Positions 52,358 through 64,000 of a stretch of DNA of 64,000 bases are shown one piece after another. The notes under the pieces were generated by a model, which saw only the letters and a program-made list of their open reading frames with translations, searched no databases and was not told the origin of the DNA. Made by a program: the position numbers and the translations under genes. The stretch is from Ancistrus triradiatus (taxonomy: Eukaryota > Chordata > Actinopteri > Siluriformes > Loricariidae), in the NCBI GenBank assembly GCA_025084515.1, contig JAJAGP010000285.1, forward strand, positions 285,796-349,795, in the 5' to 3' direction. Position 1 is the first letter of the stretch, and every line of letters starts with the position of its first letter.

Positions 52358-53820
52358 AACCCCAAATCAGAAAAAGATTGGACTGTACGGAAAATGCTAC
52401 TAAAAATATATGCAGTGTTCTTTACATTTAATTTGACTTTTATTTCATGGCAGACAGTATGAACCCAAGATATTTCATGTTTTTTCTGGTCAACTTAATT
52501 TAATTTGTTAATAAACATCCATTCATGCATTTCAAACCTGCAACACATTCCAAAAAACGTTGTGACGGAGGCACCTAAGGTAATTCTAGGTAATTATAAT
52601 CATGATTTGGTACAAAAGCAGTATCCACAAAAGACTGAGTGTCTGAGGAGTAAAGAGGGGCAGAGGATCTCCAGTTTATCAGCAAAGTATTGAAATGTTT
52701 AAAAACAATGTTCCCCAAAGAAATATTGGAAGTGATTTACTTATTTCAGTCCTAATTTTTATTTTATTTTTATTTTTTTGCATTTTCTTGTTGAAAAATG
52801 TATGGATGTCCCTGGAAAAGATGTCATTTTGAAGGCAGCTTATGTTTCTCTAAAATCTCAGTGTACGTTTCTGCATTGATACTGCCATCACAGAATTGTA
52901 AATGACCTTTACTAAGGACATGACCCTACCCCATACCATGACAGACTTGTAGTGTTAAGAACCTGGATGGTCCTTTTTGTCTTTGGTCTGGAGCACACGG
53001 CATCCATTTCTTCCAAAAAAGATTTGGAGTACTGATTCATCTGACCACAATACACGTTTCCACTGTGTGATGGTCCATCCCACATGCCTCACAGCCCAGA
53101 AAAGTCACCGACGCTTCTGGACATAGGCTTCTTTTTTGCACAGTAACAGTAAGTGGCATTTGTGAATGCAACTCCATATTGTAGTGCTTGATAAAGGTTT
53201 GATAAAGTAATTCTTTGCCCTTGTGGTTCTATCAGCTATTGATGAATGAGGGTTCTTTATGCAGTGTTGTCTGAGGGATCATAGGTCATGACTCTTCAGT
53301 TAGGCTTGTATCCTTTCCTTTTACCCAGTGAAATTCCTCAAGATTCCTTGAAATGTTTCATGATATTATGTGCTGTAGAGGGATAAATATGTAAATCCCT
53401 TCCAGTCTTTCGTTGATGAACATTGTGTTTAAATATTTAAATAATTGTCTTACATATTTGTTGATAAACTGACCCATCTGTACTCCTCAAAGACTCAGCC
53501 TTTCATAGATACTATTTTTTTATACCAAATCACATTACCTGTTGATTTTACCTATTTGAAATCACATCATTGTTTGTTTTTTTTGACCTCATTACTAGTT
53601 CTAAATTGCCCTTGTCTGAACTTTTTTTTGAATGTGTTGCAGGCCTGAAATGCATGAATGGATGTTTATTAACAAACAAAATTAATTTGACCAGGACAAA
53701 AACATGAAATATCTTGGCTTCATACTGTCTGCAATGAAATAAAAGCCAAATGAAATGTAAAGAGCACTGCATATATTTTTATTTCCAATTTCCAAACCAT
53801 CCCAACTTTTTCTGATTTCA
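52358..53820 (-). mobile_element. Tc1/mariner-type element (family C), third copy
   Basis: The ends 'caaccccaaatcagaaaaag' and 'ccaactttttctgatttcat' are inverted repeats matching the 38356 copy, in the opposite orientation. The interior shows 'accacaatacacgtttccac' and 'cacgg' blocks of the transposase, heavily mutated. Confidence 0.75.
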
Positions 53821-54496
53821 TCATTACATTCACATTCATAAAGTTCCATTCAAATGCCAGTTATTTTTTTGTCAGTGAGTGTATATACCTCATATTTTAT
53901 CATAATTAATTTCTATTATTTTTATTTATGTGGGCAAGCAGTCTCATCACTGACGTGTTTCCAAAATGGCTTTCAGGGTATATGATCATGGCGAGGGCTC
54001 TTATTGTCTGGCACCAACTTAGCTTCCAAAGCATGTGATCCCAACGAGGAGCCTCTCCACCAGGCCCAATTCTGTCTATCTGATCCTCCTCCCTCAGGAC
54101 AAAGCCAATATTGGTCGAACCTGTTTCTTGCAGCAGTGGGTTAAATTAGACCACTGCACCAGTCAACCACCTAGTGCTATACATGGTATGTAGAATGTAG
54201 GAAATAGTGATCATATCGATGACATCCCATAACTAACAGTGATTCAAACGGCCAACTAAGAAAATGCAAGATACTGAGTTAAAAGAACAGTTTTTACAAC
54301 TCTTATATATAGATATAGAGCATATACATTAAATGGCCAATTTATTAAAGACACCCATCTTGTATTGCATTGGACCACATTTGGCCATCAGTACTGCAAG
54401 TTAAATGGAGTTCCTGACATGCTCTGAACAGCCTGTTCTACCTTGTCCCAGAGATGCTCTACTGGATTAAGGCCAGTTGAGTAAGGAAAAGTCAGT

Positions 54497-55265
54497 GGTG
54501 TGTTTTCATGCACTTAATAATCCGATTACTGCAGAATATCAGACTTTGTCAGTAATCCGATCACCGAGTATAAATGCACTTGAGTAATCAGATAATGGGA
54601 AACCCCCAGGTTTTCATGACTCAGATAATAATCAGATTTCTACTTTGCAACCAGCAAATAATCTAATAAAAATATGTGACATAAACTTCAAACTTTAATA
54701 TTAAATAATCAAATTATTCATGTGTATATACTGCGATTCAGAGTGTCTCCAAAGTGTTTGATATCTGTTTTGCTGCCTTTAATTCTGTGGTGTGTTTAAT
54801 TCCGGGGTTGCCAGATCCAGCAACAAAAACCTGCTAAGGTCAATGGAAAAAGAGACCAAATAAATCCAAGTCTTTTAAATATTCAGACCTGGCACCCATG
54901 GGGGAACGCTTGTGCACAGTCTGAAAACACTGATTATAATGGGGTTACTGGTATACATGCTACAAGTGCTACAAGTACTCCGATTACTGGGTTAAAATCC
55001 AGTTCTCTTTATCAGATTTCCTAATGGTTAAGGTACTGACTCTAGACAAGAAGATCCAGGGTTCAAATCCCAGCTCTGATTGGTCATTGAGCAAGACCCT
55101 TAACCCACAGTTGCTTGGATTGCAAGATTGTATCAATTGGAAATCGGTCTGGATAAGGGCATCTGCTAAATGCTGTAAATGTAAATGTATACATGACCAC
55201 TTGAATAATTGGATAACTGCAGAAATCCGATCATTATTGGATTATTAAGTGCATGTAAACGCACT
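54497..55265. mobile_element. Nested inverted-repeat element (MITE-like), itself carrying a SINE
   Basis: The ends 'catgcacttaataatccgat' (54508) and 'ggattattaagtgcatgtaa' (about 55239) are inverted repeats, with 'actgcag' words repeated inward. A SINE-like block lies inside at 55020-55190. Confidence 0.7.
55020..55190 (+). repeat. SINE-like element
   Basis: A tRNA-like head ('ctaatggttaaggtactgac', 'gggttcaaatcccagctctg') followed by 'gagcaagacccttaaccc' and 'gcatctgctaaatgctgtaa'. It is in the reverse sense of the 43950 copy. Confidence 0.65.
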
Positions 55266-55725
55266 CACTCATGTTCCTGAATCATGTTAGTTGGAAAGCA
55301 CCAATGTTGTATTTTGGCTACAATTTGCTGACTGTTCACCACCTGTTCATCAGAATTTTTCTGATATCTTCCTCTGACCCCTTTTTGCTTGGTGTTTTTG
55401 CTTAGTCCACACAATTCCAGTATACTCTCTCAACACTGTTTATCACAAAAAAACCCAAAGTTTTAGTAGCAGTTTTTTGAATTACAATGCTTCAGCTAAG
55501 TCTAGCACAAGGTGACTATCCTCATTTCAAATAATTCACTGAGAGACACTCGATTGTCCCCCCTATTATAAATGTGATTCCACACTGAATGTGATCCACA
55601 AGAAAACTTGCACACGATTTTCTTTTCTGCTGCACTCCATGGTAACTTGTTTAATATCTATACAGGAAGCTTCATTCATGAAATGGAAGGTGTCTCTAAT
55701 AATGTGGCCCCTAAGTTAGTATATA

Positions 55726-57412
55726 TGGTCCTTCTCAAAAAAATTAGCATAATTTTCTAAGTTAATAATTCTTTTCATTAATTCTTTTCCGTACTGTAAT
55801 GATAAAAATTAAAAACTTTCATATATTTTTAGATTCATTGCACACCAACTGAAATATTTTCAAAGTCCTTTTTACTTTGTTTTAAAATACTGATGATTTT
55901 TTGGGCATACAGATACAGCTCATGAAAACCCTCCATCAAAAATTAGCATATTTCATCATCCGACCAATAAAAAAAAGTGTTTTTAATACAAAAAAAGTCA
56001 ACCATGTAAAATCAGATTATTAATGTTCACTTATGCACTCAATACTTGTCGAATCCTTTTGGGCAGAAATGACTGCGTTCAATGGGGCGTGCATAGAGGC
56101 CATCAGCCTTGTGGCACTGCTGAGGGTTGTTATGGATGCCCAGGATGCTTCGATAGTGACTTAAGCCTCATCAGAGTGTTGGGTCCTTGCGTCTCTCTCC
56201 ACTTTCTCTTCACATATCCCACAATTCTCTAAAATCTTGGGGGGTTCAGGTCAGGAGAGTGGGCGGCCAATTGAGCACAGTAATACCATGGTCAGAGTAA
56301 ACCATTTCCATTGGTTTTGGCACTGTTAGCAGGTGCCAGGTCAGTGCTGAAAAATGAACTCTTTCCTTCATCTCCTAAAGCTCTTCAGCAGATGGAAGCA
56401 TGAAGTGCTCCAATCTCCTGATAGCTAGATGCATTGACCCTGCCCCTTGATAATACACAGTGGACCCAACACCAGCAGCTGACATTGCACTCCAACCCAT
56501 CCTTGACTGTGGGTATTGACACTGGACCTTCAGACATTTTGGCATTTCCTTCTGCCCCCAGTACTTCCTCCAGACTCTGGCACCTTGATTTCCGAATTAC
56601 ATGCAACATTTGCTTTCCAAATCCTAAAAAGTACTTGGGGGGGACTTGGACGCACTGAGCAACAGTCCAGTGCTGCTTCTCCGTAGCCCAGTTCAGGCGC
56701 TCTGCTGCCCGCCGTTTCTGTTCAAAAGTGTGGCTTGACCTGGGGAATGCGGCACCTTGTAGCCCATTTTCTGCCACACGCCTGTGCACGGTGGCTCCTG
56801 GAATCGGCCCTCTCTTCCCACAATCCTCCTCAGTGTCCGGTCACCTCTTCTCCTTGTGCAGCGTTTTCTGTTCTGCCACACTTTTTTCTTTCCTTCACCG
56901 ACTTCCCTTCCTTCCTTCCTTCCTCCCCCGCTTATTTGGCCTTGATCCCGCCCTCCGGAACCGCCTATTCGTTCAGAAATTTCTTTCTGTGTCTTACCCT
57001 CTTGCTTTAAGGGGTGTCCATGATGGCCTTCTGGACAGCAGTTCAGGTCGGCAGTCTTACCCATGATTGCGGTTTTTGAGTAATGAAACCAAGGCTTGGG
57101 AGTTTTTCATTCAAAAGCCTCATGAATCTTTTTGCAGGTGTTTTATAGTTAATAATTCGTTGATTCAGATGATTAGGTTTAAAAAGCTCGTTTAAGAACC
57201 TTTCATGAAAGCTAATTTTTTGGGTATGTGGGAATTTTTTGGTTTTCATGAGCTGTAATCCAAAATCATCAAAGTATAAAACAATAAAGACGTTGAAATA
57301 TTTCATTTGTTGTGCAATGAATCTAAAATATTGAAAGTTTAATTTTTATCATTAACATTACGGAAAAGAATTAACTTTATCACAATATGCTAATGTTTTT
57401 GAGAAGGAGACC
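55726..57412 (-). mobile_element. Tc1/mariner-type element (family D), transposase broken
   Basis: The ends 'atggtccttctcaaaaaaat' and 'tttttgagaaggagaccat' are inverted repeats. The minus-strand start of the transposase (MGKTADLNCCPEGHH, LKQEGKTQKEISERIGG) begins at 57064 and shows the helix-turn-helix. Downstream traces at 56385-56789 are shifted. Many homopolymer length changes break the frame. Confidence 0.8.
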
Positions 57413-57435
57413 ATTTCTATATGAAAAAACTTAAT

Positions 57436-58520
57436 ATCATATTAAATGCCCAATGCTGCAGGGACACTTAATCCAATGGTCATCATTAGCTTACTTTATG
57501 GTGTATATGGATCTTTTTCCCTTCTCCATTACCGATATTTCCAGCCCTCCTGGCCCCGTTTTCGGGGGGACCTTTTTACTTTTTTTTTCTTGTCCTTTTT
57601 CTGTTTTCTTTTTTTTTTCTTTTTTTTTTGTGCAACACTTTAAAACTCTTCATGTAAAAATTTTCCATCTATAGGGATTGTTATTATATTTTTCCTTCCT
57701 TCCTTACTCTGGGCTGCCGCAGTTGTTCTCCATTGTAATCCCTTCTGGCACCACTGCAGTTCTCTTCCTGCCAGCCACTTTCGCCTCGCCCCTCCTTTCC
57801 CTTCCTCTTCCCTTCCCTTTCTATTTCTTCCCACCCCCCTCACATTCCCGCTTGCACTAAATAGATCTTCTCAGATCTATGGCAGTCCTAGGATTGGTTT
57901 TTGGACTGGGGGCCCTGTTTTTTAAACCCCCAAGCAATGGGTACTGGAGGAAATGACATGGCTCCTGATGCCGGAATTAAGATTAGAACAGCAATTCAAT
58001 CTAACAAAGATGCATACTGTCCGCCATCTCTTCCAAACAACGCCTTCTTACACTTAACCCCCCCCCTCTCCTCCCCCCTTCCCCCCCTCCCTCTCCCCCC
58101 CCCAGCGCCCCCCCCCCCCCCCACACACACAGCATGACGCACCTGATTTGGAGCCGGCAGGACAGAGTAGCGATCTGTCCCGCTTGGGCAAGTGACATGT
58201 TTGGCCTAGAACACAAACCCAGCTTCCACATGAACTACGGCAGATTGCTGAAATGACAACACAGAAAGACAGACAACACAAATACACCAAGGGAAATGAG
58301 GACAGAGAGTGTCATACAATGTTCACTTTTTCCTGTTACAGAAACAAGCACATAAAACAGAATTACATCATATCATCCATGTCTCACTGGTCTCTTCGCC
58401 ATCAGGTCCCCTGATTCCAGCTTTGAGTTCCTTTCTTGCCCCAGAGCCTATACAACCAAGGGCAAGTGGCAGCCTGTCTCGCCAAAAGTATTAACCCAAC
58501 TGTTAAATTATTAGCAACTC
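57436..58520. other. Pyrimidine/C-rich intron sequence
   Basis: Contains long T- and C-rich runs, including an almost pure C tract near 58060-58122 and a short (CA)n. Proline-rich shadow frames here (such as 57901-58137) are compositional. No gene is recognised. Confidence 0.6.
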
Positions 58521-58528
58521 TGGCATTA

Positions 58529-59750
58529 CAGTGATGCTTGATGTTTAATATGACCATTTAGAGTGTTTCTATATTTCGGCATAAATAAATCACCTAAACT
58601 ATCATCACAGATTTTTAATAACGCAAGTCCTCAGTGTAAACAAGAGAAGCCCAATTAAAAAAAATTAACGACATAATATTATACTAGGGAAAATTTTAGT
58701 CCTCCATACATGAATAGCTTAAACTTTGGGATGTTGGGGGGGGGTTTCGTGCGCCTAACCCCTGCTTCCATCCCACAATCATTTCTATTGGATTAAGGTC
58801 AGGACAAAAACTTTATTCGTCTTTAATCAATTTTAGTGTGATTGGGGTAGCCCTCTTGCTGCGTGACCCACATTCTCTTGATATTCAGGTTATAGACAGA
58901 TGTCCTGACATGTTCCTTTAGATTTTGCAGATACACTTAAAACCATGACACTACCACCACCATATTTCACAGGTGGCATAATGCTGGTATGCAGCATTTT
59001 TCTTTCACCAGACATAATGCTTCTCATTTAAGCCAAAGGGTTTATTTCTTGGTCTCATCTGTCTACAGTTTTTTTTTCCAGTAGCCATCTGGACTGTCTA
59101 TGTACCATGTGACAAGGAGCAATGTTCTTTTTGGCGAGCACAGGTTTTCTCCTGGCAACCCTGCCATGTATGGACCCATGAATATTAACATTGCCCAATG
59201 CAAAAAAGGCCTTTAAACGCTTAGAAGACTATTACATGCCTTGCTTTTGGAGTGATCATTGTTGGTAGACTGAGTAACAATGGTCTTGAATTTCCTCAAT
59301 ATGTACGCAATCTGTCTGACTGTGGATTGGTGGGGTCCAAACTATTTAAAGGTGGTTTTGTAACCTTCTCTTTTTCTGAGGTCCTGAGGAATCTCATTTG
59401 TTCGTGCTATGATACACTTCCACAAACATGTTGTGAAAATCAGATTCTGATAGATCCTTGTTCTTTAAATACAATAGTTTGACCACTCACACCTGATTGC
59501 CTTCCCATTGACTGAAAACACCTGACTCTAAATTCACCTTCAAATTAACTGCTAATAATAGATTTTGCCTCTCACAGATATAAAACATTTGATATTTTTT
59601 CTCAATAAACAGATGATTAAGTATAATATCTTTGTCTCATTTGTTTAATTGGGTTCTCTTTATTTACTTTTAGGAGTTATGTAAAAGTCTGATCAAATAG
59701 TCACACAAACCAAAAACAATAAAGGGTTCACAAACTTTCAAGCACCACTG
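58529..59750 (-). mobile_element. Tc1-like element (family A), degenerate
   Basis: The ends 'cagtgatgcttga' and 'tttcaagcaccactg' with TA flanks match family A. Interior blocks follow the family A order, with many indels and missing parts (about 1.2 kb instead of 1.5 kb). Confidence 0.8.
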
Positions 59751-60751
59751 TAGATTTGGTGATTTTTAGACACATTTAGTGAATTCCTTTTAAAACAGAG
59801 CCTAGAGTCAAAATCTAGTGACTTCTGTCAAGACATTCGTGACTGTCCTGTGCTTGATGCTGTTCCCCAGCTGACAGAATTGTTTGTTCAAAGATTTGAG
59901 TTTGAACTTGAAGCCAGGTGACCGTTCTTGATTTCTCAGGCCATGTGTTAGATCGAGAGCTACTTGTCATGTTTGTTTGTGTGACTAGAGTGGCACACAC
60001 TGTTTCCATGCCTCATGTTCCTTGTTTGATTGTGTGATCCTCCCTGAGGTGTCTTTGTTTCTTTCTTCGGTTCTGCCTGTCACCACTCCGCAAGTGTTTT
60101 CTCTTTTCTCTGTTTTGAGCTCCCTTTGCTTTGCATTCTTTCTCTCTCTCTAAAGTCATGCTTCATCACACTTAATGTGACTAAAATCACAGCTGAATAG
60201 TATATCTAATAGGGTGAATGCCACTGAACATATGAGAACGTGTCAGGCAATTACCACTTGATATGTGTGATATGTGTGATTTTAAAGCAACTAGGCAATT
60301 AACAAAGAGGACAAATAGTTCATAATCTCAGAAGTTTCTGTATCTGCTATGAAGTTCCAACATAAATATAAAGTCCCCAGAGACGGTCTATGCCGGTCTG
60401 TTTGTGAGGGTCGTTGTGTTCTCTGATGTGTTCCAATCAATCTGTTTTGACTGTGGTTTGTGGAAAAGTCTAATTAAAAACACTCAAGCTAAAAAATGTA
60501 GAAAAATACGGTTACAAATGGTGAATAGTTAAAGTTGGCAGTGTAATCTGTGTAGAATTTAAACTCTAAAATGTAAACGCACAGTTCTGATTGAAGCTGA
60601 TTGAGAAATGATTTGCGTAATCAGAAAATAGGCAGTTCAGAGAGAGGGAGTGAAGTGCTGTGTGGGAGTGAGGCAAGTGGGAATTGGAGTTCGGAAGTGA
60701 AAGACAAGGTCAAACTACAGAGAGAATTCTATATACAGGATTAGATTGTTA

Positions 60752-62215
60752 CAGTGGTGCTTGAAGTTTTGTGACCCTTAGAATTTTTATATATTTTCTT
60801 CGGCACAGATATCCCACCGAAAACAATCATCAACAGATTTTCACAACAGTCCAAAAGTAGATAAGAGAACCCAGTTTTAAACAAATGAGACAAAAAATTA
60901 TACTACTGGTCATTTATTTACTGTGGAAAATAATCCAATATACATATTAGTGAGTGGCAAAAGTAAAGTATGTGAAACTCTAGAGTTAGTAGTTAATTTG
61001 AAGGTGAAATTAGAGGTAGGTGTTTTCAATTAATGGGATGACAATCAGATGTGAGTGGGCACCATGTTTTATTTAAAGAACAGGGATCTATCAAAGTCTG
61101 CTCTTCACAACACATGTTTGTGGGAGTGTATCATGGCATGAGCAAAGGAGATTTCTGATGACCTCAGTAAAAGAGTTGTTGATGCTCATCAGGCTGGAAA
61201 AGGTTACAAAACCATCTCTAAAGAGTTTGGACTCCACCAATCCACAGTCAGACACACTGTGTACAAATGGAGGAAAGTCAAGACCATTGTTACCCTCCCC
61301 AGGAGTGGTCGACCAACAAACAGATCCAGGAGCAAGGCGTGTAATAGTTGGCAAGGTCACAAAGGACCCCAGGGTAACTTCTAAGCAACTGAAGATCACG
61401 TGGACAAGCCAGATGGCTATTGGAAGAATGTTTTGTGGACAGATGAGAGCAAAATAGAAATTTTTTGTATAAAAGAAAAACATAATGTTTGGAGAAAGGA
61501 AAACACGACATTCCACCATAAAAACCTTATCCCATCTGTGAAACATGGTGGTGGTAGTATCATGGTTTGGGCCTGTTTTGTTGCATCTGGGCCAGGATGA
61601 CTTTCCATTACTGAGGGAACAATGAATTCTGAATTATATCAGAGAATTCTAAAGGAAAATGTCAAGACATCTGTCCATGAACTGAATCTCAAGAGAACAT
61701 GGGTCATGCAGCAAGACAACGACCCTAAGCACACAAGTCATTCCACCAAAGAATGGTTAAAGAAGAATAAAGTTAAAGTTTTGGAATGGCCAAGTCAAAG
61801 TCCTGACCTTCATCCAGTCGAAATGTTGTGGAAGGACCTGAAGCGAGCAGTTAATGTGAGGAAACCCACCAACATCCCAGAGCTGAAGCTGTTCTGTATG
61901 GAGGAATGGGCTAAAATTCCTCCAAGCCGGTGTGCAGGACTGATCAATAGTTACAGGAAACATTTAGTAGCAGTTATTGCTGCACAGGAGGGTCACACCA
62001 GATACTGAAAGCAATTTTTTACATACTTTTTCCACTCACTAATATGTAATATTGCATCATTTTCCTAAATGACCAAGTATGTTTGTCTCATTTGTTTAAC
62101 TCGGTTCTCTTTATCTACTTTTAGGACTTGTGTGAAAATCTGATGATGTTTTAGGTCATATTTATGCCAAAGTATAGAAAATTCTAAAGGGTTCACAAAC
62201 TTTCAAGCACCACTG
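60752..62215 (+). mobile_element. Tc1-like element (family A), plus-strand copy
   Basis: Flanked by TA (60750-60751 and 62216-62217), with 'cagtggtgcttgaag' and 'tttcaagcaccactg' ends. It is 1464 bp with inverted repeats of about 200 bp. This is the only near-complete family A copy in plus orientation. Confidence 0.93.
61158..62008 (+). pseudogene. Tc1 transposase, frameshifted
   Basis: Three plus-strand pieces in different frames make up the DD34E transposase. An N-terminal DNA-binding part lies at 61158-61457, with KPSLKSLDSTNPQSDT and VTKDPRVTSKQ. The first aspartate lies at 61400-61600 (YWKNVLWTDESKIEIF), and that piece ends with KHGGGSIMVWACFVASGPG. The second and third acids lie at 61622-62008 (WVMQQDNDPKHTS, WPSQSPDLHPVEMLW). 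All three catalytic acids are kept. Two or more breaks separate the parts: a TGA at 61598-61600 and a shift near 61400. Confidence 0.9.
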
Positions 62216-62639
62216 TATGTTCTTCTAAGGTAATTTCCTTTTTATACTGGAGCTACTCTGTGATTTATTTGTACACAGATTTGCTATGGCGATTTTTTTC
62301 TCTCCTCTAAGATTACCATTGAGATGAGTTCCTGATGACTTCCAACTTGCTTGTGCTCTAGTTTCTTTCTAGATGCAAACAACCATGGTTTTACAGGAAG
62401 ATGCATATGGGAAGAAACAGGTGACCTCTGCTACTTGCCATAGGTCTTCTACAAATAGAGGCTTTAAGAGAGTCTCTGCACTATTTATTTAGGCTAGAAG
62501 TTTGTAGAGGTCCATTTTGTCATCACTCGGACAGAAAACACAGGACACTAAAAAACCAGGCTGCTGATTAAAGAGGATGTCAGGCTTATAAAGCATTACT
62601 TTATATTTAAAGACACACTTAATTAGGAATACTATACTA

Positions 62640-63440
62640 ATACTGGGTAGATGTTCCCTTTGCTCTCAACTCTTCAATGGATGGATGCCAAAAGATGATG
62701 GAAACATGCCTTTGAGACTCTGCTCCATGCTGATGCGAATGCTTACAATCTCCCACTCTACCCCAACCCAAAGGATCATATATGACCTACTGGACTATAT
62801 TATGGACTACTGGATTCAGATCCAGTGACTGGGAAGGCCACTGAAATACACTGAACTCACAGTCATGTTCATGAAAAGAGTTTGAGACGACTTTTGCTTT
62901 GTGACATGGTGCATTATCATGCATGGAGGTAGCCAACAGAGGTGGGTCAACTGTAGCCATGAAGGTATACATATGGTCAGCAACAATACTCAAATAGACT
63001 TTGCCACTCAAGCCATGATTGGTTGGTAGTAACAGGCCCATGTGTGCCAAGAAAACATTCCTCACTTATACCCCAAAACACATGTGCGGTTTGACACATG
63101 GTATGTCAGGTCCAGGATTTCATGTCATGCTGATGGAACCAAATTCTTACTCTATTATCAGTGTGCTTTAGAAGAAATTATGAGTTATCGTACCAGGCTA
63201 CATTTTTCCAGTTTTGGTGAGCTTGTGACCACTGCAGCCTCAGCTTTTTGATCTTGACCGACAAAAGTAGACCAAAACTGGTTTTCTGCTTTTGTAGCCC
63301 ATCTGCTTCAAGGTTTGACATTTTGTGCTTTCCGATGTGCTTTTCTTTCACCACAATTGTACAGAGCAGTTATCTGAGTAGCCTTTCTGTCTTGAACCAG
63401 TATGGCAATTCTCCACTGACCTCATGATTCAACAAGGCAT
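62640..63440 (-). mobile_element. Tc1-like element fragment (family G)
   Basis: The minus frame 62787-63065 carries MHDNAPCHKAKVV and FQWPSQSLDLNPVVHN, the second and third acidic motifs of a Tc1 transposase, the glutamate being replaced by V. The N-terminal traces lie to 63440. The ends are not preserved. Confidence 0.75.
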
Positions 63441-63600
63441 TTCTAAGGGTAATTGGGCTTTTGCCATTGCAGCGCCTAGACTATGGAATAGTCTCCCGCT
63501 AGAGTAGAATTTTGCTCTTCACCATCTATTGCCGTTTTAAAATCTAGCCTTAAAACCAATTTTATCGTATGCCGTTTCTAAGTCCACGAGATGAAGTGTC
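63440..63600 (+). mobile_element. LINE 3' fragment
   Basis: The plus strand reads like AAPRLWNSLPLE, followed by degenerate residues. This motif (PRLWNSLP) is a hallmark of the end of CR1/L2-type LINE reverse transcriptase ORFs. Broken by stops. Confidence 0.55.
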
Positions 63601-63734
63601 TCTGTTTGTGTATTTTCTCATGTGTCTTGTTTGTGATTTTTCTTTTGTTTATTTATATACATTGTTGGTGGTTGTTTTTTATTTGTGCATTTTTAGATTA
63701 TTGTTCAGCAGTTTGGCTTTAAATGCACTATATA

Positions 63735-64000
63735 CAGTGGTGCTTGAAAGTTTGTGAACCCTTTACAATTTTCTATATTTCTGCATAAATATGACCTAAA
63801 ACATCATCAGATTTTCACACAAGTCCTAAAAGTAGATAAAGAGAACCCAGTTAAACAAAATAAGAAAATTCTATTTGCTAATTTATTTATTGAGGAAAAT
63901 GATGCAATATTACATATTAGTGAGTGTCAAAAGTATGTGAACCTTTGCTTTCAGTATCTGTTGTGACCCTCCTGTGCAGCAATAACTGCAACTAAACGTT
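63735..64000 (-). mobile_element. Tc1-like element (family A), cut by the window end
   Basis: Starts 'cagtggtgcttgaaagtttg' after TATA and continues through the whole inverted repeat into the C-terminal coding end (reverse of CAGCAATAACTGCAACTA) at 64000. The rest lies outside the window. Confidence 0.9.

Larger units (their letters stand above)
54329..55712 (-). mobile_element. Tc1-like element (family H), interrupted by a nested element
   Basis: The ends 'aaatggccaatttattaaag' and 'ggtgtctctaataatgtggc' are imperfect inverted repeats. The interior is split by an inverted-repeat element at 54497-55265. Only short coding traces remain. Confidence 0.65.
51633..64000 (-). other. Intron upstream of EGF3 (partial, at least 12.4 kb)
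   Basis: Contains Tc1/mariner elements of at least five types, nested inverted-repeat and SINE insertions, C-rich sequence and LINE fragments. No EGF2, EGF1 or signal-peptide exon is visible on the minus strand. Confidence 0.65.

Noticed and set aside
55020..55090. tRNA gene suggested by a B-box-like GGTTCAAATCC
   Set aside because: It is the head of a SINE with degenerate structure, continuing into SINE body; no full cloverleaf is evident.
57901..58290. Proline-rich and glycine-rich frames
   Set aside because: Produced by the C-rich tract at 58060-58122 and its complement.

Overview
This window is eukaryotic, almost certainly from a ray-finned fish. It holds one gene fragment, a fibrillin-family gene on the minus strand, split into ten short exons. 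The exons lie in about 62 kb of intron that is full of fish-type repeats: Tc1/mariner copies, tRNA-derived SINEs, a chromodomain Ty3/Gypsy element, LINE fragments and (TG)n/(GA)n microsatellites. No bacterial-style genes, operons, CRISPR arrays or independent RNA genes are present. The density of Tc1-like copies fits a teleost; I cannot name the species.

Gene layout, read 5' to 3' on the minus strand: EGF-like 3 (51632-51537), hybrid domain 1 (33420-33223), cbEGF1 (28954-28829), cbEGF2 (21428-21303), TB1 (13819-13667), Pro/Gly-rich linker (13574-13311), EGF-like 4 (10950-10816), cbEGF3 (10399-10280), cbEGF4 (10190-10065) and cbEGF5 (3528-3406). This is the domain order of the N-terminal third of vertebrate fibrillins. 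All ten exons are multiples of 3 (1467 bp, 489 codons) and join in phase 1 with AG/GT borders. Their residues are a mixture of FBN1-like and FBN2/FBN3-like, so the paralogue is left open. The N-terminal exons (signal peptide, EGF1, EGF2) would lie beyond 64000, and the next exons (the rest of the cbEGF/TB array) before base 1.

Intron contents. The 6.5 kb cbEGF4-cbEGF5 intron holds a complete but mutated chromovirus-type Ty3/Gypsy element (4002-8859) with 260-bp LTRs, a 5-bp target duplication and a primer site that looks self-primed. The 7.5 kb intron upstream of TB1 holds a Tc1-like element with a second Tc1-like element nested in it. The 18.1 kb intron between EGF3 and hybrid 1 holds several Tc1/mariner copies, a fragmentary LTR element, a degenerate satellite with a 25-bp unit (about 46.5-50.4 kb) and a 100-base assembly gap. 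The satellite is interrupted by a hAT-like element, which itself carries a 598-bp palindrome built from LTR-like arms. The region past 51.6 kb is intron with further nested Tc1-type copies.

I found no convincing new multi-gene system. The most unusual structure is the palindromic, integrase-like insertion at 47997-48594. Next are the self-priming signature of the Gypsy element and the 25-nt satellite, which reads as a 25-residue repeat because its unit is not a multiple of three.
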